DNA of 64,000 nt from Streptomyces graminofaciens (GTDB lineage Bacteria; Actinomycetota; Actinomycetes; Streptomycetales; Streptomycetaceae), in contig NZ_AP018448.1 in NCBI RefSeq assembly GCF_030294945.1, forward strand, positions 6,912,001 through 6,976,000, read 5' to 3'. This document shows, piece by piece, positions 1 to 7,978 of this stretch (positions within the stretch are counted from its first letter, which is position 1; each line of letters starts with the position of its first letter). A program made the position numbers and the translations under genes. A model generated the notes under the pieces. It had not been told where the DNA came from, made no database searches, and saw only the letters and a program-made list of their open reading frames with translations.

Positions 1-801
1 GGCGGAGCCGCCTGCCTTGCCGGCCTTCTCTCCGGCTGCGCTCTCGTCGGCCGCCTTCTCGCCAAGCTTCTTGTCGGAAGACGTGGCCGACGGGATCTCC
101 GTGGCCTGCGGGGCCCGGTCCGTGCGCGCCGACGGGGCCGCCCCGGGCCCGTGGTCGGGCACCGGCTCGGGACCCGGCGCCGGGTTCGGCTCCGGCGCAG
201 GCGCAGGCGCAGGCGCAGGCTCCGGCTCCACCGAGGTCGAGGTCGAGGACGAGGACGACGAGGTCGAGGTCGAGGTCGAGGTCGAGGTAAAGGACACCCC
301 CGTCCTCGACGCCGCCCGGTCCTCCCCGGGCGCCGCGTCCGAGGTCAGCTGGGCGACCGTGTTCCGCGTCAGTGACACCACCCCGGGCGTCACCGCGAGC
401 TTCGCCGCCTGCTTGGCGGTCAGTTCGGCCGCGAAACCGTTGAACGTGTACGCGTAGTCGTAGAGCGGCCGCACGCCCGGCACGGCGTCGAGGACCTTGT
501 CCCGGCGCGTGTCCAGATGGCGCAGATACGCGTCGACCGCCTTGGAGTCGGCGTCGAGCCGACCGCCCTGCACGGGCGCCGTCCGCTTCAGCCGGGGCAG
601 CCCGCCCTCGTACGCGGCGACGGGCGCTTCGGAGAGCTTCACGATGTAGGTGTCGGCGCCGTAACTCTGGCCACTGTCGGTGGGGTCGGCCTGGGCGGGG
701 GCGATGACGGCGGTCAGGGTGAGTGCTCCGGCGAGGAGCGGCACGAGCGCGGTGACGGCCGCTCTCGGCCGTATGCGGGTGCGGGTGGGTATGGATGTCA
801 A
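1..801 (-). CDS. Secreted subtilisin-like (S8) serine protease, N-terminal part only
   Basis: The gene runs off the left edge; only its first 267 codons are present. Translating the minus strand from a TTG at 801 gives a Sec signal peptide (basic TRTRIRPRA, then hydrophobic ALVPLLAGALTLTAVIA, cleavage near PAQA-D). An inhibitor I9-type propeptide follows (DTYIVKLSEAPV, FNGFAAELTAKQAAKL, PGVVSLTRN), as in secreted Streptomyces S8 proteases. After it comes about 100 residues of Ser/Thr then Pro/Glu/Ala low-complexity sequence, an unusual linker before the catalytic domain, which lies outside the window. No ATG or GTG precedes the signal peptide in frame. The same TTG context recurs in the truncated copy at 849-1067, which supports this start. 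The protease call is inferred from propeptide and signal only; no catalytic residues are visible. Confidence 0.72.
   Translation of the reverse strand, partial: MTSIPTRTRIRPRAAVTALVPLLAGALTLTAVIAPAQADPTDSGQSYGADTYIVKLSEAPVAAYEGGLPRLKRTAPVQGGRLDADSKAVDAYLRHLDTRRDKVLDAVPGVRPLYDYAYTFNGFAAELTAKQAAKLAVTPGVVSLTRNTVAQLTSDAAPGEDRAASRTGVSFTSTSTSTSTSSSSSSTSTSVEPEPAPAPAPAPEPNPAPGPEPVPDHGPGAAPSARTDRAPQATEIPSATSSDKKLGEKAADESAAGEKAGKAGGSA
181..300 (-). repeat. Hexanucleotide microsatellites inside the S8 protease linker
   Basis: Plus-strand runs of GAGGTC-like hexamers at about 232-287 and GGCGCA/GGCTCC hexamers at about 186-226 encode the Ser-Thr and Ala-Pro/Glu-Pro runs of the linker. Six-base units keep the frame, so copy number can change linker length without breaking the gene. 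Confidence 0.7.
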
Positions 802-848
802 CTGTGGTCCATGTTCACTGGTCGGTGCTGTGGGGGGTGTGCGGGCGG

Positions 849-1067
849 CTACGGCGTGACTGTCAGGACCGTGTAGACGTCGTAGTCGCCGGGCGGGTCG
901 GCGAGTTCGACCACGTAGGTGTACCGGCCGTAACTCGCCTTCCCGTCAGTTGAGTTGGTGGCAGCGGCGAGGGCGGGAGCGATGACGGCGGTCAGCGTCA
1001 GGACTCCGGCGAGGAGTGGCACGAGAGGGGCGAAGCCCGCTCTCGGGCGTATGTGATGGTGGGTCAA
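849..1067 (-). CDS. Short secreted protein, truncated duplicate of the adjacent S8 protease leader
   Basis: About 72 residues from a TTG at 1067 (an in-frame ATG lies further upstream at 1118). The signal peptide (IRPRAG, then LVPLLAGVLTLTAVIAPA) is nearly the same as that of the neighbouring protease, and the next residues (ASYGRYTYVVELADPP) match the first strand of its propeptide. The sequence then ends (VLTVTP) before the rest of the propeptide. The upstream sequence around TCAACTGTGGTCCATGTT is also duplicated at about 798-814 and 1064-1080. I infer a tandem duplication that kept only the leader. It could be a decayed remnant or a small exported peptide in its own right. Confidence 0.5.
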   Translation of the reverse strand: MTHHHIRPRAGFAPLVPLLAGVLTLTAVIAPALAAATNSTDGKASYGRYTYVVELADPPGDYDVYTVLTVTP

Positions 1068-1315
1068 CTGTGGTCCATGTTGATCGAAACGGTGTGGTGT
1101 CGATCCCCCTGGCCCCATCTCACCGGTGACTCGCCAGTAGTAAATCTTGAATTCTCAAATGTCAGCGGATCTGCACAGTCGTTTCACAACAACGCGCCGC
1201 GCGGACACCAGTCGAAGCGCCGACGGTTCACCGGCCGTTGGCCCGCGGGACTTCTCAAGTTGCGTTAAGGGAAGGCAAAGCGCGTTCAAAGGGAGACCCG
1301 CGAGAGTCCCGTGAC

Positions 1316-1924
1316 ATGGACCAGTTCCTTCTTGTGGGCGCCGACCTGGCCGCCATCTCCGTGCTGACCTTCGCGGTCTACTTCCCGCGTCACCACCGCC
1401 GCGACCTCGTCGCCGCCTTCCTCGGCGTCAACGTCGGCGTGGTCGCGGTGGCGATGACGCTCAGCTCCGCCTCCGTCGGGATCGGGCTGGGCATGGGCCT
1501 CTTCGGAGTCCTGTCGATCATTCGGCTGCGGTCCTCCGAGATCGCCCAGCACGAGATCGCGTACTACTTCTCGGCGCTCGCCATCGGCCTTCTCGCCGGC
1601 CTCCCCGAGCACGTCAGCCCGCTCACCGGCACGCTGATCGCGCTGATGGTCGCCACGATGTACGTCGGCGACCACCCGAGGCTCTTCGGCCGCTACCGGC
1701 AGCGCAGCCTCCGCCTCGACACCGCGTACACCGACGAGGACGCCCTGCGCGCCCACCTCGAAGTGCTGCTGGGCGGGCGGGTCGTGAACCTGTCCGTGCA
1801 GAGCGTCGACCTCGTGAACGACTTCACGCTGGTCGACGTCAGGTACGTCGTCGGCGACGGGCCGCGGGCGCCCAGGGAGGCGGGCTCACTCGTCGCCAAG
1901 CCGGATCACGAGGTCCGCGCATGA
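1316..1924 (+). CDS. DUF4956 family membrane protein
   Basis: 202 residues with several hydrophobic segments in the N-terminal two thirds (AAISVLTFAVYF, LVAAFLGVNVGVVAVAMTL, IGLGMGLFGVLSIIRLRSSEIAQHEIAYYFSALAIGLLAGL is split by a polar stretch) and a soluble C-terminal domain of about 70 residues (AHLEVLLGGRVVNLSVQSVDL). The GLFGVLSIIRLRS stretch is typical of DUF4956. The ATG at 1316 starts just before the first hydrophobic segment; an in-frame upstream GTG would add an unlikely polar extension. It overlaps the polyphosphate polymerase gene by an ATGA, so the two are probably translationally coupled. DUF4956 proteins are commonly paired with VTC-domain polymerases; a role as membrane partner is inference. 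Confidence 0.82.
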   Translation: MDQFLLVGADLAAISVLTFAVYFPRHHRRDLVAAFLGVNVGVVAVAMTLSSASVGIGLGMGLFGVLSIIRLRSSEIAQHEIAYYFSALAIGLLAGLPEHVSPLTGTLIALMVATMYVGDHPRLFGRYRQRSLRLDTAYTDEDALRAHLEVLLGGRVVNLSVQSVDLVNDFTLVDVRYVVGDGPRAPREAGSLVAKPDHEVRA

Positions 1925-2715
1925 CCGCCGTGGACGTCGTCGGCCCGGTGGTCGGGACGCTGCGCCCGATCTCGCTCGACGAACTCGTCGAACGCGCCGA
2001 GCTGCTGACCCGCCTCGACCGCAAGTACATGCTCCCGGTCACCGACCTGCCCTTCGTGGTCGGCGGGCTCGACGAGGACGTCCAGGTGCTGGAGACGGCC
2101 GGACAGCGGCAGTTCGGCTACCGGTCCGTCTACTTCGACACCCCCGGCATGGACGGCTACCTCGGCGCCGCCCGCCGCCGTCGCCGCCGCTTCAAGCTGC
2201 GCATCCGCACGTACATGGACTCCGGTCAGCACTTCTTCGAGGTCAAGACCCGGGGCCCGCGCGGCACCACCGTCAAACAGCGCATCCCGTACGAGGGCGA
2301 GCTGGGCCGGCTCGGGCACGAGGCGCGGGCGTACGCCGACGAGATGCTCGGCGCCGCCGGCATCGACGCGCGCCGCTTCCGCTTCGTGCCCACGCTCACC
2401 ACCCGCTACCGGCGCACCACCCTGTTCCTGCCGAACAGCGGCAGCCGGGTCACCGTCGACACCGACCTGACCTGGGTCCTGCCCGACGGGACCGAGCTGC
2501 GCACCCCCGAGCGGAGCATCGTCGAGACCAAGGCGGGGCGGGCCGGTTCGAGCGCCGACCGGCTGCTGTGGTCGCTGAAACACCGGCCGTGCCCGGTCTC
2601 CAAGTACGGCACCGGCCTCGCGGCCCTCAGACCCGAACTGCCCGCCAACCGCTGGCTGCCCGTCCTGCGGCGCCACTTTCCCACCGCACCCGCACTGAAC
2701 GGGAGTCCCGCATGA
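1921..2715 (+). CDS. VTC-domain polyphosphate polymerase family protein
   Basis: 264 residues with the VTC/tunnel fold pattern: LTRLDRKYMLP near residue 30, RSVYFDTPGMDGY near 70, a very basic strand RRRRRRFKLRIRTY near 85-98, FEVKTRG near 108, TTRYRRTTLF near 160, VTVDTDLTW near 178 and SIVETKAG near 200. These alternating basic and acidic strand residues line the tunnel in VTC and CYTH-like enzymes, which polymerise phosphate from nucleoside triphosphates. The start overlaps the DUF4956 stop (ATGA), and its own TGA overlaps the next ATG at 2712, giving a tight three-gene operon. Activity and substrate are inferred from the family. Confidence 0.85.
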   Translation: MTAVDVVGPVVGTLRPISLDELVERAELLTRLDRKYMLPVTDLPFVVGGLDEDVQVLETAGQRQFGYRSVYFDTPGMDGYLGAARRRRRRFKLRIRTYMDSGQHFFEVKTRGPRGTTVKQRIPYEGELGRLGHEARAYADEMLGAAGIDARRFRFVPTLTTRYRRTTLFLPNSGSRVTVDTDLTWVLPDGTELRTPERSIVETKAGRAGSSADRLLWSLKHRPCPVSKYGTGLAALRPELPANRWLPVLRRHFPTAPALNGSPA

Positions 2716-4583
2716 ACATTCGTACGACCTCGTGGAAGAGAAGCGCACGACGACTTCGTACGAAGGTGGCGGGCGCCCTGGCCTCCGTCGTCCTCGCCGC
2801 CGCCGCGCTCGCCGGATGCTCCTCCGGCGACTCGGAGGCGGGCTCCAGCTCGGCATCGGAGAGTTCGAGCGCTGCCTCGGCCGTCGACGGCACCCAGACC
2901 GCGTCCGCCGTACTCGCCGACAACGAGGACGCGCACGCCGAGGACGGCGACACCGAGTACGACGAGTCCGAGGTCAAGGACATCGAGCTGAAGGGCGACT
3001 CCGCGGAGGCGGACGTCAGCGGCGTGGACGTCGACGGGACGACCGTCACCATCACCGCCAGCGGCACCTACCGGCTCAGCGGGTCCCTCGACGACGGGCA
3101 GATCGTGGTCGACGCCCCCGAGGCGACCGTGAAGCTGATCCTCGACGGGGTCGACATCGCCAGCTCCTCCGGCTCCGCGATCGCGGCCACCGAGGCCGAG
3201 CGGCTCGTGGTCGTGCTCGCGGACGGCAGCGAGAACACCCTCAGCGACACCGACTCGTACGCCGAGGACGCCGACGCGAACGCCGCTCTCTACAGCGCGG
3301 GCGACCTGACGATCGGCGGCAGCGGCGCGCTGACCGTGAAGGGCAACGGCAACGACGCGATCGCCGGCAAGGACGGGCTGGTGATCGAGGGCGGCAACAT
3401 CACCGTCGAGGCCGCCGACGACGGCATCCGCGGCAAGGACTACCTGATCGTGAACGGCGGCACGGTCACCGTCACGGCGAAGGGCGACGGGCTGAAGTCC
3501 GACAACGACGAGGACGAGGACGCCGGTTACATCGCCGTCGACGGCGGCACGGTCACCGTCACCTCCGAGGGCGACGGCGTGGACGCGGCCACCGACCTCG
3601 TCGTCACCGGCGGCAGGCTGAACGTCAAGGCGAAGACCGCAGACAACACGGCCGACTCCTCCGCGCACAGCCTGAAGTCGGGCGTGATCACCGTCCTGGA
3701 GGGCGGGACGGTCCAGGCCGACGCATCCGCCGACGCGCTCCACGGCGACGCGGCCGTCCACGTCAACGGCGCCGAGGTCACCCTCGTGGCCGGCGACGAC
3801 GGTGTGCACGCCGAGGGCGACCTCGTCATCAGCAAGGGCAAGCTGACGATCACCGGCTCGAACGAGGGCCTGGAGGGCAAGGACATCCTGGTCAGGGGTG
3901 GTACGACGAACGTCACTTCCAACGACGACGGCGTGAACGCCTCCGGCAGCGAGGCGACCTCGGAGGATCAGGGCGGAGGCGGGGGAGGCCCCGGCGGTGG
4001 CGGCCCCGGCGGTGGCGGCGAGAACGTCGGCGACTACTCCGCGAAGGTCACCGGCGGCACCCTGATCCTCAACTCCCAGGGCGACGGCTTCGACTCCAAC
4101 GGCACCGCCGAGATCACCGGCGGCCTGATCGTCGTCAACGGCCCCGAGATGGGCGGCAACGGCGCGCTCGACGTCAACGGCAGCTTCACCGTCAGCGGCG
4201 GCACGCTCCTCGCCGCAGGCAGCGCGGGCATGGTCGTCGCCCCGGACGAGGAATCGGAACAGGGCTGGCTGTCGGCGACGCTGGATTCGTCGGTGGACGC
4301 GGGCACGACCCTGCACATCGTCGACGCGGACGGCAAGGTCGTGGCGTCGTACACCACCTCGAAGACCATCCAGAACGTCGTGTACTCGGGCGAGTCGATC
4401 AAGAGCGGCGAGAAGTACACGGTCTACTCCGGCGGCAGCGCCTCGGGTTCGAGCACGGGCGGCCTCGCCGAGTCCGGAAAGCTCGGCTCGGCGAAGAAGA
4501 TCGCCACGGTCACGGCGGGCGAGGCCCCCGAGGGCGGGGGCTTCGGGGGCGGAGGCCCGGGTGGGGGCGGGGGCCGAGGCTAG
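2712..4583 (+). CDS. Cthe_2159-type carbohydrate-binding lipoprotein (beta-helix)
   Basis: 623 residues. The N-terminus is a lipoprotein signal (KVAGALASVVLAAAALAGC, lipobox LAGC), so the protein should be anchored outside the membrane. An acidic Ser/Ala/Glu linker is followed by a long right-handed beta-helix pattern with repeated turns (GGTVTVT, GDGLKSDN, DDGVHAEGDL, DDGVNASG), as in the calcium-dependent polygalacturonate-binding Cthe_2159 family. A Gly-rich loop (GGGGGGPGGGGPGGGG) near residues 420-440 and a matching Gly-rich C-terminus (GGFGGGGPGGGGGRG) are notable. The ATG overlaps the upstream stop. The TAG stop overlaps the left terminal repeat of a MITE-like element, so the original C-terminus may have been altered by insertion. 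Confidence 0.83.
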   Translation: MNIRTTSWKRSARRLRTKVAGALASVVLAAAALAGCSSGDSEAGSSSASESSSAASAVDGTQTASAVLADNEDAHAEDGDTEYDESEVKDIELKGDSAEADVSGVDVDGTTVTITASGTYRLSGSLDDGQIVVDAPEATVKLILDGVDIASSSGSAIAATEAERLVVVLADGSENTLSDTDSYAEDADANAALYSAGDLTIGGSGALTVKGNGNDAIAGKDGLVIEGGNITVEAADDGIRGKDYLIVNGGTVTVTAKGDGLKSDNDEDEDAGYIAVDGGTVTVTSEGDGVDAATDLVVTGGRLNVKAKTADNTADSSAHSLKSGVITVLEGGTVQADASADALHGDAAVHVNGAEVTLVAGDDGVHAEGDLVISKGKLTITGSNEGLEGKDILVRGGTTNVTSNDDGVNASGSEATSEDQGGGGGGPGGGGPGGGGENVGDYSAKVTGGTLILNSQGDGFDSNGTAEITGGLIVVNGPEMGGNGALDVNGSFTVSGGTLLAAGSAGMVVAPDEESEQGWLSATLDSSVDAGTTLHIVDADGKVVASYTTSKTIQNVVYSGESIKSGEKYTVYSGGSASGSSTGGLAESGKLGSAKKIATVTAGEAPEGGGFGGGGPGGGGGRG

Positions 4584-4758
4584 GGCGTGTTTCGAAAGTC
4601 CCGTCTGCCCCGCGACGCCTGGCACGGCACCTCGCCACGTTGTCGGGATCGTCCGCGTACGCCCAGTACGCGGACGACCCTCCGCCTTGCGACGCACCGC
4701 ACCGGACGCCGCGGGCCCCGCCCTCCGGGCGGACGACGCCACTTTCGAAACACGCCCT
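4582..4758. mobile_element. MITE-like palindromic element with 18-bp terminal inverted repeats
   Basis: AGGGCGTGTTTCGAAAGT at 4582-4599 is perfectly inverted at 4741-4758. The centre is a perfect 10-bp hairpin, GTCCGCGTAC (4651-4660) against GTACGCGGAC (4666-4675) with a 5-base loop. The flanks between are also imperfectly complementary, so the whole 177 bp can fold into one long cruciform. It contains no supported gene. The structure fits a non-autonomous MITE or a Streptomyces palindromic intergenic repeat. No clear target-site duplication was found. Confidence 0.72.
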
Positions 4759-4939
4759 GGGCGAGCGCGCCCGCTTCACGTCGCCGAGATCATCCCGCAC
4801 CGGGCGAACTTCCCCCTGGCGCGGTGGACTTCGGCGACGTGGGCGGAGTCGAATCTCGCCGCACCACCTCGCGAGGCGAGCGTGCCGGCCTGTCGGTGAG
4901 CCTCGGACGACCGTGAGAACGGCTGTGCGAGGTTCGGCT

Positions 4940-5455
4940 TCAGCAGTCGAACACCGACCAGCAGATGTCGTTGCGCAGCCGCTGGTCATCGAGTACGAGC
5001 TCGCGGATCGCCTCCGGGAGCTGATCGCGCTGCCACTGGCACTCGAGTCGTCCCGCGGTCTCGCTCTCGCCCTCCGGCGCCGCCGCACGTGCGGCCTTGA
5101 TCGCGTAGGCGGCCGCGCCGAGCTCGTGCGCGGCGACGTGGGCGACGGCCCCGGCCTGGCCGGCGGCGTACGCGGCATGCCGTGCTGCCCCACGCAGGTC
5201 TCTGGCCGCCCCCATCGCATGGCCGCCCGCCGCGCGAGCCCGCATCATCTTGACCTCGCCACGCACCCAGGCCCGCGCATGCTCGATCGCCTGGCGCGGT
5301 CGCGGGTCCCCGGGCCGGGCCGACTCGAAGAGGCCGAGGACGTGCTCCGCGCACGAGGCAGCCCATAGAGCGAGGAGACGGTGATCCGCGTCGGTGAGAG
5401 TCCCACCGCGGCGGATCGTCACAAAGCGAGGGTCCCGGACCTTCGGAAGGATCAT
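4940..5455 (-). CDS. Imm5-like putative immunity protein (copy 2)
   Basis: 171 residues, mainly alpha-helical and Ala-rich. The core AEHVLGLFESARPGDPRPRQAIEHARAW followed by an Ala/His-rich helical stretch (AARHAAYAAGQAGAVAHVAAHELGAAAYAIKAA) matches proteins annotated as putative immunity proteins (Imm5-like). The ATG at 5455 is preferred because GGGAGG lies a few bases upstream and it overlaps the upstream gene's stop (ATGA); an in-frame ATG at 5470 is the alternative. It is a diverged paralogue of the gene at 5452-6066. No toxin with an Rhs, WXG or LXG architecture is visible nearby, so the cognate toxin, if any, is elsewhere. Confidence 0.65.
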   Translation of the reverse strand: MILPKVRDPRFVTIRRGGTLTDADHRLLALWAASCAEHVLGLFESARPGDPRPRQAIEHARAWVRGEVKMMRARAAGGHAMGAARDLRGAARHAAYAAGQAGAVAHVAAHELGAAAYAIKAARAAAPEGESETAGRLECQWQRDQLPEAIRELVLDDQRLRNDICWSVFDC

Positions 5456-6066
5456 GGCGTGCCCTCCCACCCGCGCACATCGGCACCACTGCCTGCGGCG
5501 TGCCCTGGTGGCCGGTCAGCCGCCCGGCGCAGGGAATGATCCAGGGCGCTCATCAGCCGGGCGACACGATTGCTGCCGCCTGTCGCGGGCGGGTAGCGGC
5601 AGAGCACGTCGATGAGCACCGGTGTCGCACGCTGCCTCGACCGTTCCAGCAGGGCGTCCCCGATCGCGGGGTCACCGCCCGCTTCCATCTCCCCGATGCG
5701 CGCGGCGCTCGCGGAGGCCCGCAGGATGTGGCCGACCTGGACGGCCTGGGCGATGGGGTGCAGGTATGCGGCCGACGCGGCGTCACCGGCGGATCGCGCG
5801 GCCAGCCGCGCGGCTTCGGAGGGTGCGGACCGGGCGGCTCGATGAGCGTCGAGGGAGGTGCCGCGCTGCAACTTCGTCCTGTTGGCACCGTTGATGAACG
5901 CCCAGGCCGCGTCGATCGCCGCACGGGGGCGCGGATCATCGGGAACGGCCTGCTCGAAGACCGGCAGGACGTCCTCCGCGTGCCGAACAACGTAACGCGC
6001 CACGACGCGCAGCTCGTCCATCGTCAGGTCGAAGTCTCCGGACACGGTGTGCGTGCTCTGTGACAT
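5452..6066 (-). CDS. Imm5-like putative immunity protein (copy 1)
   Basis: 204 residues. The core AEDVLPVFEQAVPDDPRPRAAIDAAWAFINGANRTK corresponds position by position to the neighbouring gene, showing an ancient tandem duplication. A helical region rich in Ala and His follows (DAHRAARSAPSEAARLAARSAGDAASAAYLHPIAQAVQVGHILRASASAARIGEMEAG). The C-terminal part (after about residue 150, LIDVLCRYPP onwards) differs from the paralogue. The ATG at 6066 lies just after CAGGGAC. Transcription would read through into copy 2 by the ATGA overlap. Membership of an Imm5-like family is by sequence pattern; function is not shown. Confidence 0.65.
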   Translation of the reverse strand: MSQSTHTVSGDFDLTMDELRVVARYVVRHAEDVLPVFEQAVPDDPRPRAAIDAAWAFINGANRTKLQRGTSLDAHRAARSAPSEAARLAARSAGDAASAAYLHPIAQAVQVGHILRASASAARIGEMEAGGDPAIGDALLERSRQRATPVLIDVLCRYPPATGGSNRVARLMSALDHSLRRAADRPPGHAAGSGADVRGWEGTP

Positions 6067-6233
6067 GTCCCTGAATCGTATGCGGCCAACCCGGACGCAG
6101 CCACCACGGTTGATGCTTGAACTGACGTGTCCTGTGGCGCAGTCGACGTTCCGTGGCGGCTGGGAGCAGACTGGTGGGAGAGACAGAAGCGGAGAATTCG
6201 TATACCCCGCAACGATCCGGTCATGGAGGAATC

Positions 6234-6599
6234 ATGACGGCCATCAAGCGGACGGACACCCCCGTCGTCTTCGAAGGCGACGGCGTGGAGGTGCGGATGC
6301 AGGAGATCGGCGGCGATCTGAGCGTCGCCTTCATCAAGTTCCCCGCGGGGACCGACATGGCCCCGGCCCTCAAGGGACTGCAGGACGACCTGTGCCAGAG
6401 CCCCCACTGGGGCTATGTCTTCAAGGGACGCGTGCGGATGCGCAGGAAGGACGGGTCCCACGACTACAAGGCGGGCGAGGCCTTCTACTGGGCGCCGGGT
6501 CACGCACCGGAGGCGCTGGAGGACAGCGAGTTCATCGACTTCTCGCCGACGGACAAGTTCGGCGAGGTCATCGACCACGTGAAGGCGCAGATGAGCTGA
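6234..6599 (+). CDS. Small single-domain cupin protein
   Basis: 121 residues forming one cupin beta-barrel: HWGYVFKGRVRMRRKDGSHDYKAGEAFYWAPGHAPEALEDSEFIDFSP contains the second-motif Gly-Glu-x6-Pro-like pattern (GEAFYWAPGHAP). The ATG at 6234 follows a strong GGAGGA site; the upstream open frame is not needed. The first metal-binding motif is only partly recognisable (the HWG stretch), so metal binding is uncertain. It is convergent with the glycosyltransferase gene and overlaps its 3' end by 32 bp. Substrate unknown. Confidence 0.78.
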   Translation: MTAIKRTDTPVVFEGDGVEVRMQEIGGDLSVAFIKFPAGTDMAPALKGLQDDLCQSPHWGYVFKGRVRMRRKDGSHDYKAGEAFYWAPGHAPEALEDSEFIDFSPTDKFGEVIDHVKAQMS

Positions 6600-7701
6600 C
6601 CAGGCCTGTCGTCGCCGTCACTCGGCGCTCGGCGAACTCCCTGTTCGCGAGGGTCTGGCGACGGTACGAGGCCGGCAGGTCCGGCAGGGACAGGAGGCGG
6701 TCGCAGGCGGTGAGCGAGGCGGCCGCGTCGCCTGCCCAGTAGGCGGTGATCGAGAACTCGAAGAGCAGCCCCCAGCGGTACACCCAGGGCTGGACGAACA
6801 GCAGGTCGTCCGGGCGGGGGCCGTCGACCCCGGCGCGGGCGAGTGCGTACGCCGTGTGGTGCCGCTTCTGGAGCCGTAGCCGTGAGACGAGCTCGTAGCA
6901 GGCCTCCAGCCGCTCCGGCCGGTGTTCCCAGGCGCGGATCAACGTGTCCATCGCGGTAGGCCAGGCGTCGGGGCCGCCCGTCTCCGCCTGGAGCATTCCG
7001 ACCTGGAGGAGCGAGTAGTACACCTCCTCGGCCCAGCCGCCCATCGCGGCCCGGCGCTGGTAGAGGGTGATCGCCTCGTCGGTCTCGCCCAGGTCGCGCA
7101 GGGTCTGGGCGAGATAGAAGACCGTACGGGTGTTGCCGGGGTCGCGGTCGAGCGCGGCCCGCAGCAGCCGGGCGTCGCGCTCGAACTTGTCGTGGCGCGA
7201 GCCCCCGTCGGCGAAGTCCTCGACGACGAGCGCGTCGAGGTTCTGCTGGTTCTCCTGTACGTCGGCGGCGGGGGCGTCCAGCGTCAGGTACTCGTGCGTG
7301 GCCCCCTCGTACCGCCACGGCAGGTCGCCGCGTACGAGCCGCTTGATCCGGTACTCCAGGTTCCCCTCGTGCCGCAGCATGTACGAGTCGGCCGTCAGCG
7401 GCGGCAGCGGGGTGTCCTGGCGGAGCACGAGGTCGGCGTCGAGGAGCAGGAGGTAGTCGGCCCGGCCGCGCGCGTGCCGGACGTTCAGGGTGCGGTTGTG
7501 GCCGAAGTCGACCCAGGGCTCCTCGTACAGCTCGCCGGGGAGGCCGTCGAGGGCGGCGCGGATCAGGTCCTGGGTGCCGTCGGTCGAGCCGGTGTCGGAG
7601 ATCACCCAGGTGTCGATCAGGTCGCGTACGGAGGCCAGACAGCGCTCGATGACCTTCGACTCGTTCTTGACGATCATGCAGAGGCAGATGGACGGCTTCA
7701 C
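6568..7701 (-). CDS. Family 2 glycosyltransferase with TPR-like C-terminus
   Basis: 377 residues. The N-terminus has the GT-A fold signature: SICLCMIVKNESKVIERCL, ISDTGSTDGTQ near residue 36-45 and LLLLDADLVL with its DAD metal motif near residue 85. The C-terminal half is helical with TPR-like repeats (RDARLLRAALDRDPGNTRTVFYLAQTLRDLGETDEAITLYQRRAA). A GTG at 7701 is chosen because it directly precedes the beta-strand KPSICLCMIVKN and follows GGAAGTGG. This architecture is common in actinobacterial GT2 proteins of unknown acceptor. The 3' end overlaps the convergent cupin gene. Confidence 0.83.
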   Translation of the reverse strand: MKPSICLCMIVKNESKVIERCLASVRDLIDTWVISDTGSTDGTQDLIRAALDGLPGELYEEPWVDFGHNRTLNVRHARGRADYLLLLDADLVLRQDTPLPPLTADSYMLRHEGNLEYRIKRLVRGDLPWRYEGATHEYLTLDAPAADVQENQQNLDALVVEDFADGGSRHDKFERDARLLRAALDRDPGNTRTVFYLAQTLRDLGETDEAITLYQRRAAMGGWAEEVYYSLLQVGMLQAETGGPDAWPTAMDTLIRAWEHRPERLEACYELVSRLRLQKRHHTAYALARAGVDGPRPDDLLFVQPWVYRWGLLFEFSITAYWAGDAAASLTACDRLLSLPDLPASYRRQTLANREFAERRVTATTGLVSSSAPSRGR

Positions 7702-7978
7702 GGCAACACCACTTCCGGCCGGCTCGACCCGGCCCTCGGGGCGGCGGGGCCCGGGGGACACTAAGCGCCACGCCCGTCCCGTACGGCGACGGCTCGCCGC
7801 AGCCCCGCCCGTGATTCGCTCTTGCGTACGCACCCATAGGCGCATCGCTGTTCGTCTGATCAGTTAATCGTGCCGCAGGGACCTCAAGGCGTTGCCTTCG
7901 CGATCCGATTTCGTCGAGGGAAGCTCGACTGCTTCCGGACACCGTCCGATTCGATCCGATTCGATCAAGGAGCAGTGC

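Noticed and set aside
17..457. Plus-strand frame with Glu-Val-Glu-Val repeats at the left edge
   Set aside because: It is the complement of the protease linker, which has a signal peptide and propeptide on the minus strand.
2732..5368. Very long open frame of 878 codons on the plus strand
   Set aside because: It is Arg-rich out-of-frame sequence over the real lipoprotein gene, a high-GC artefact.
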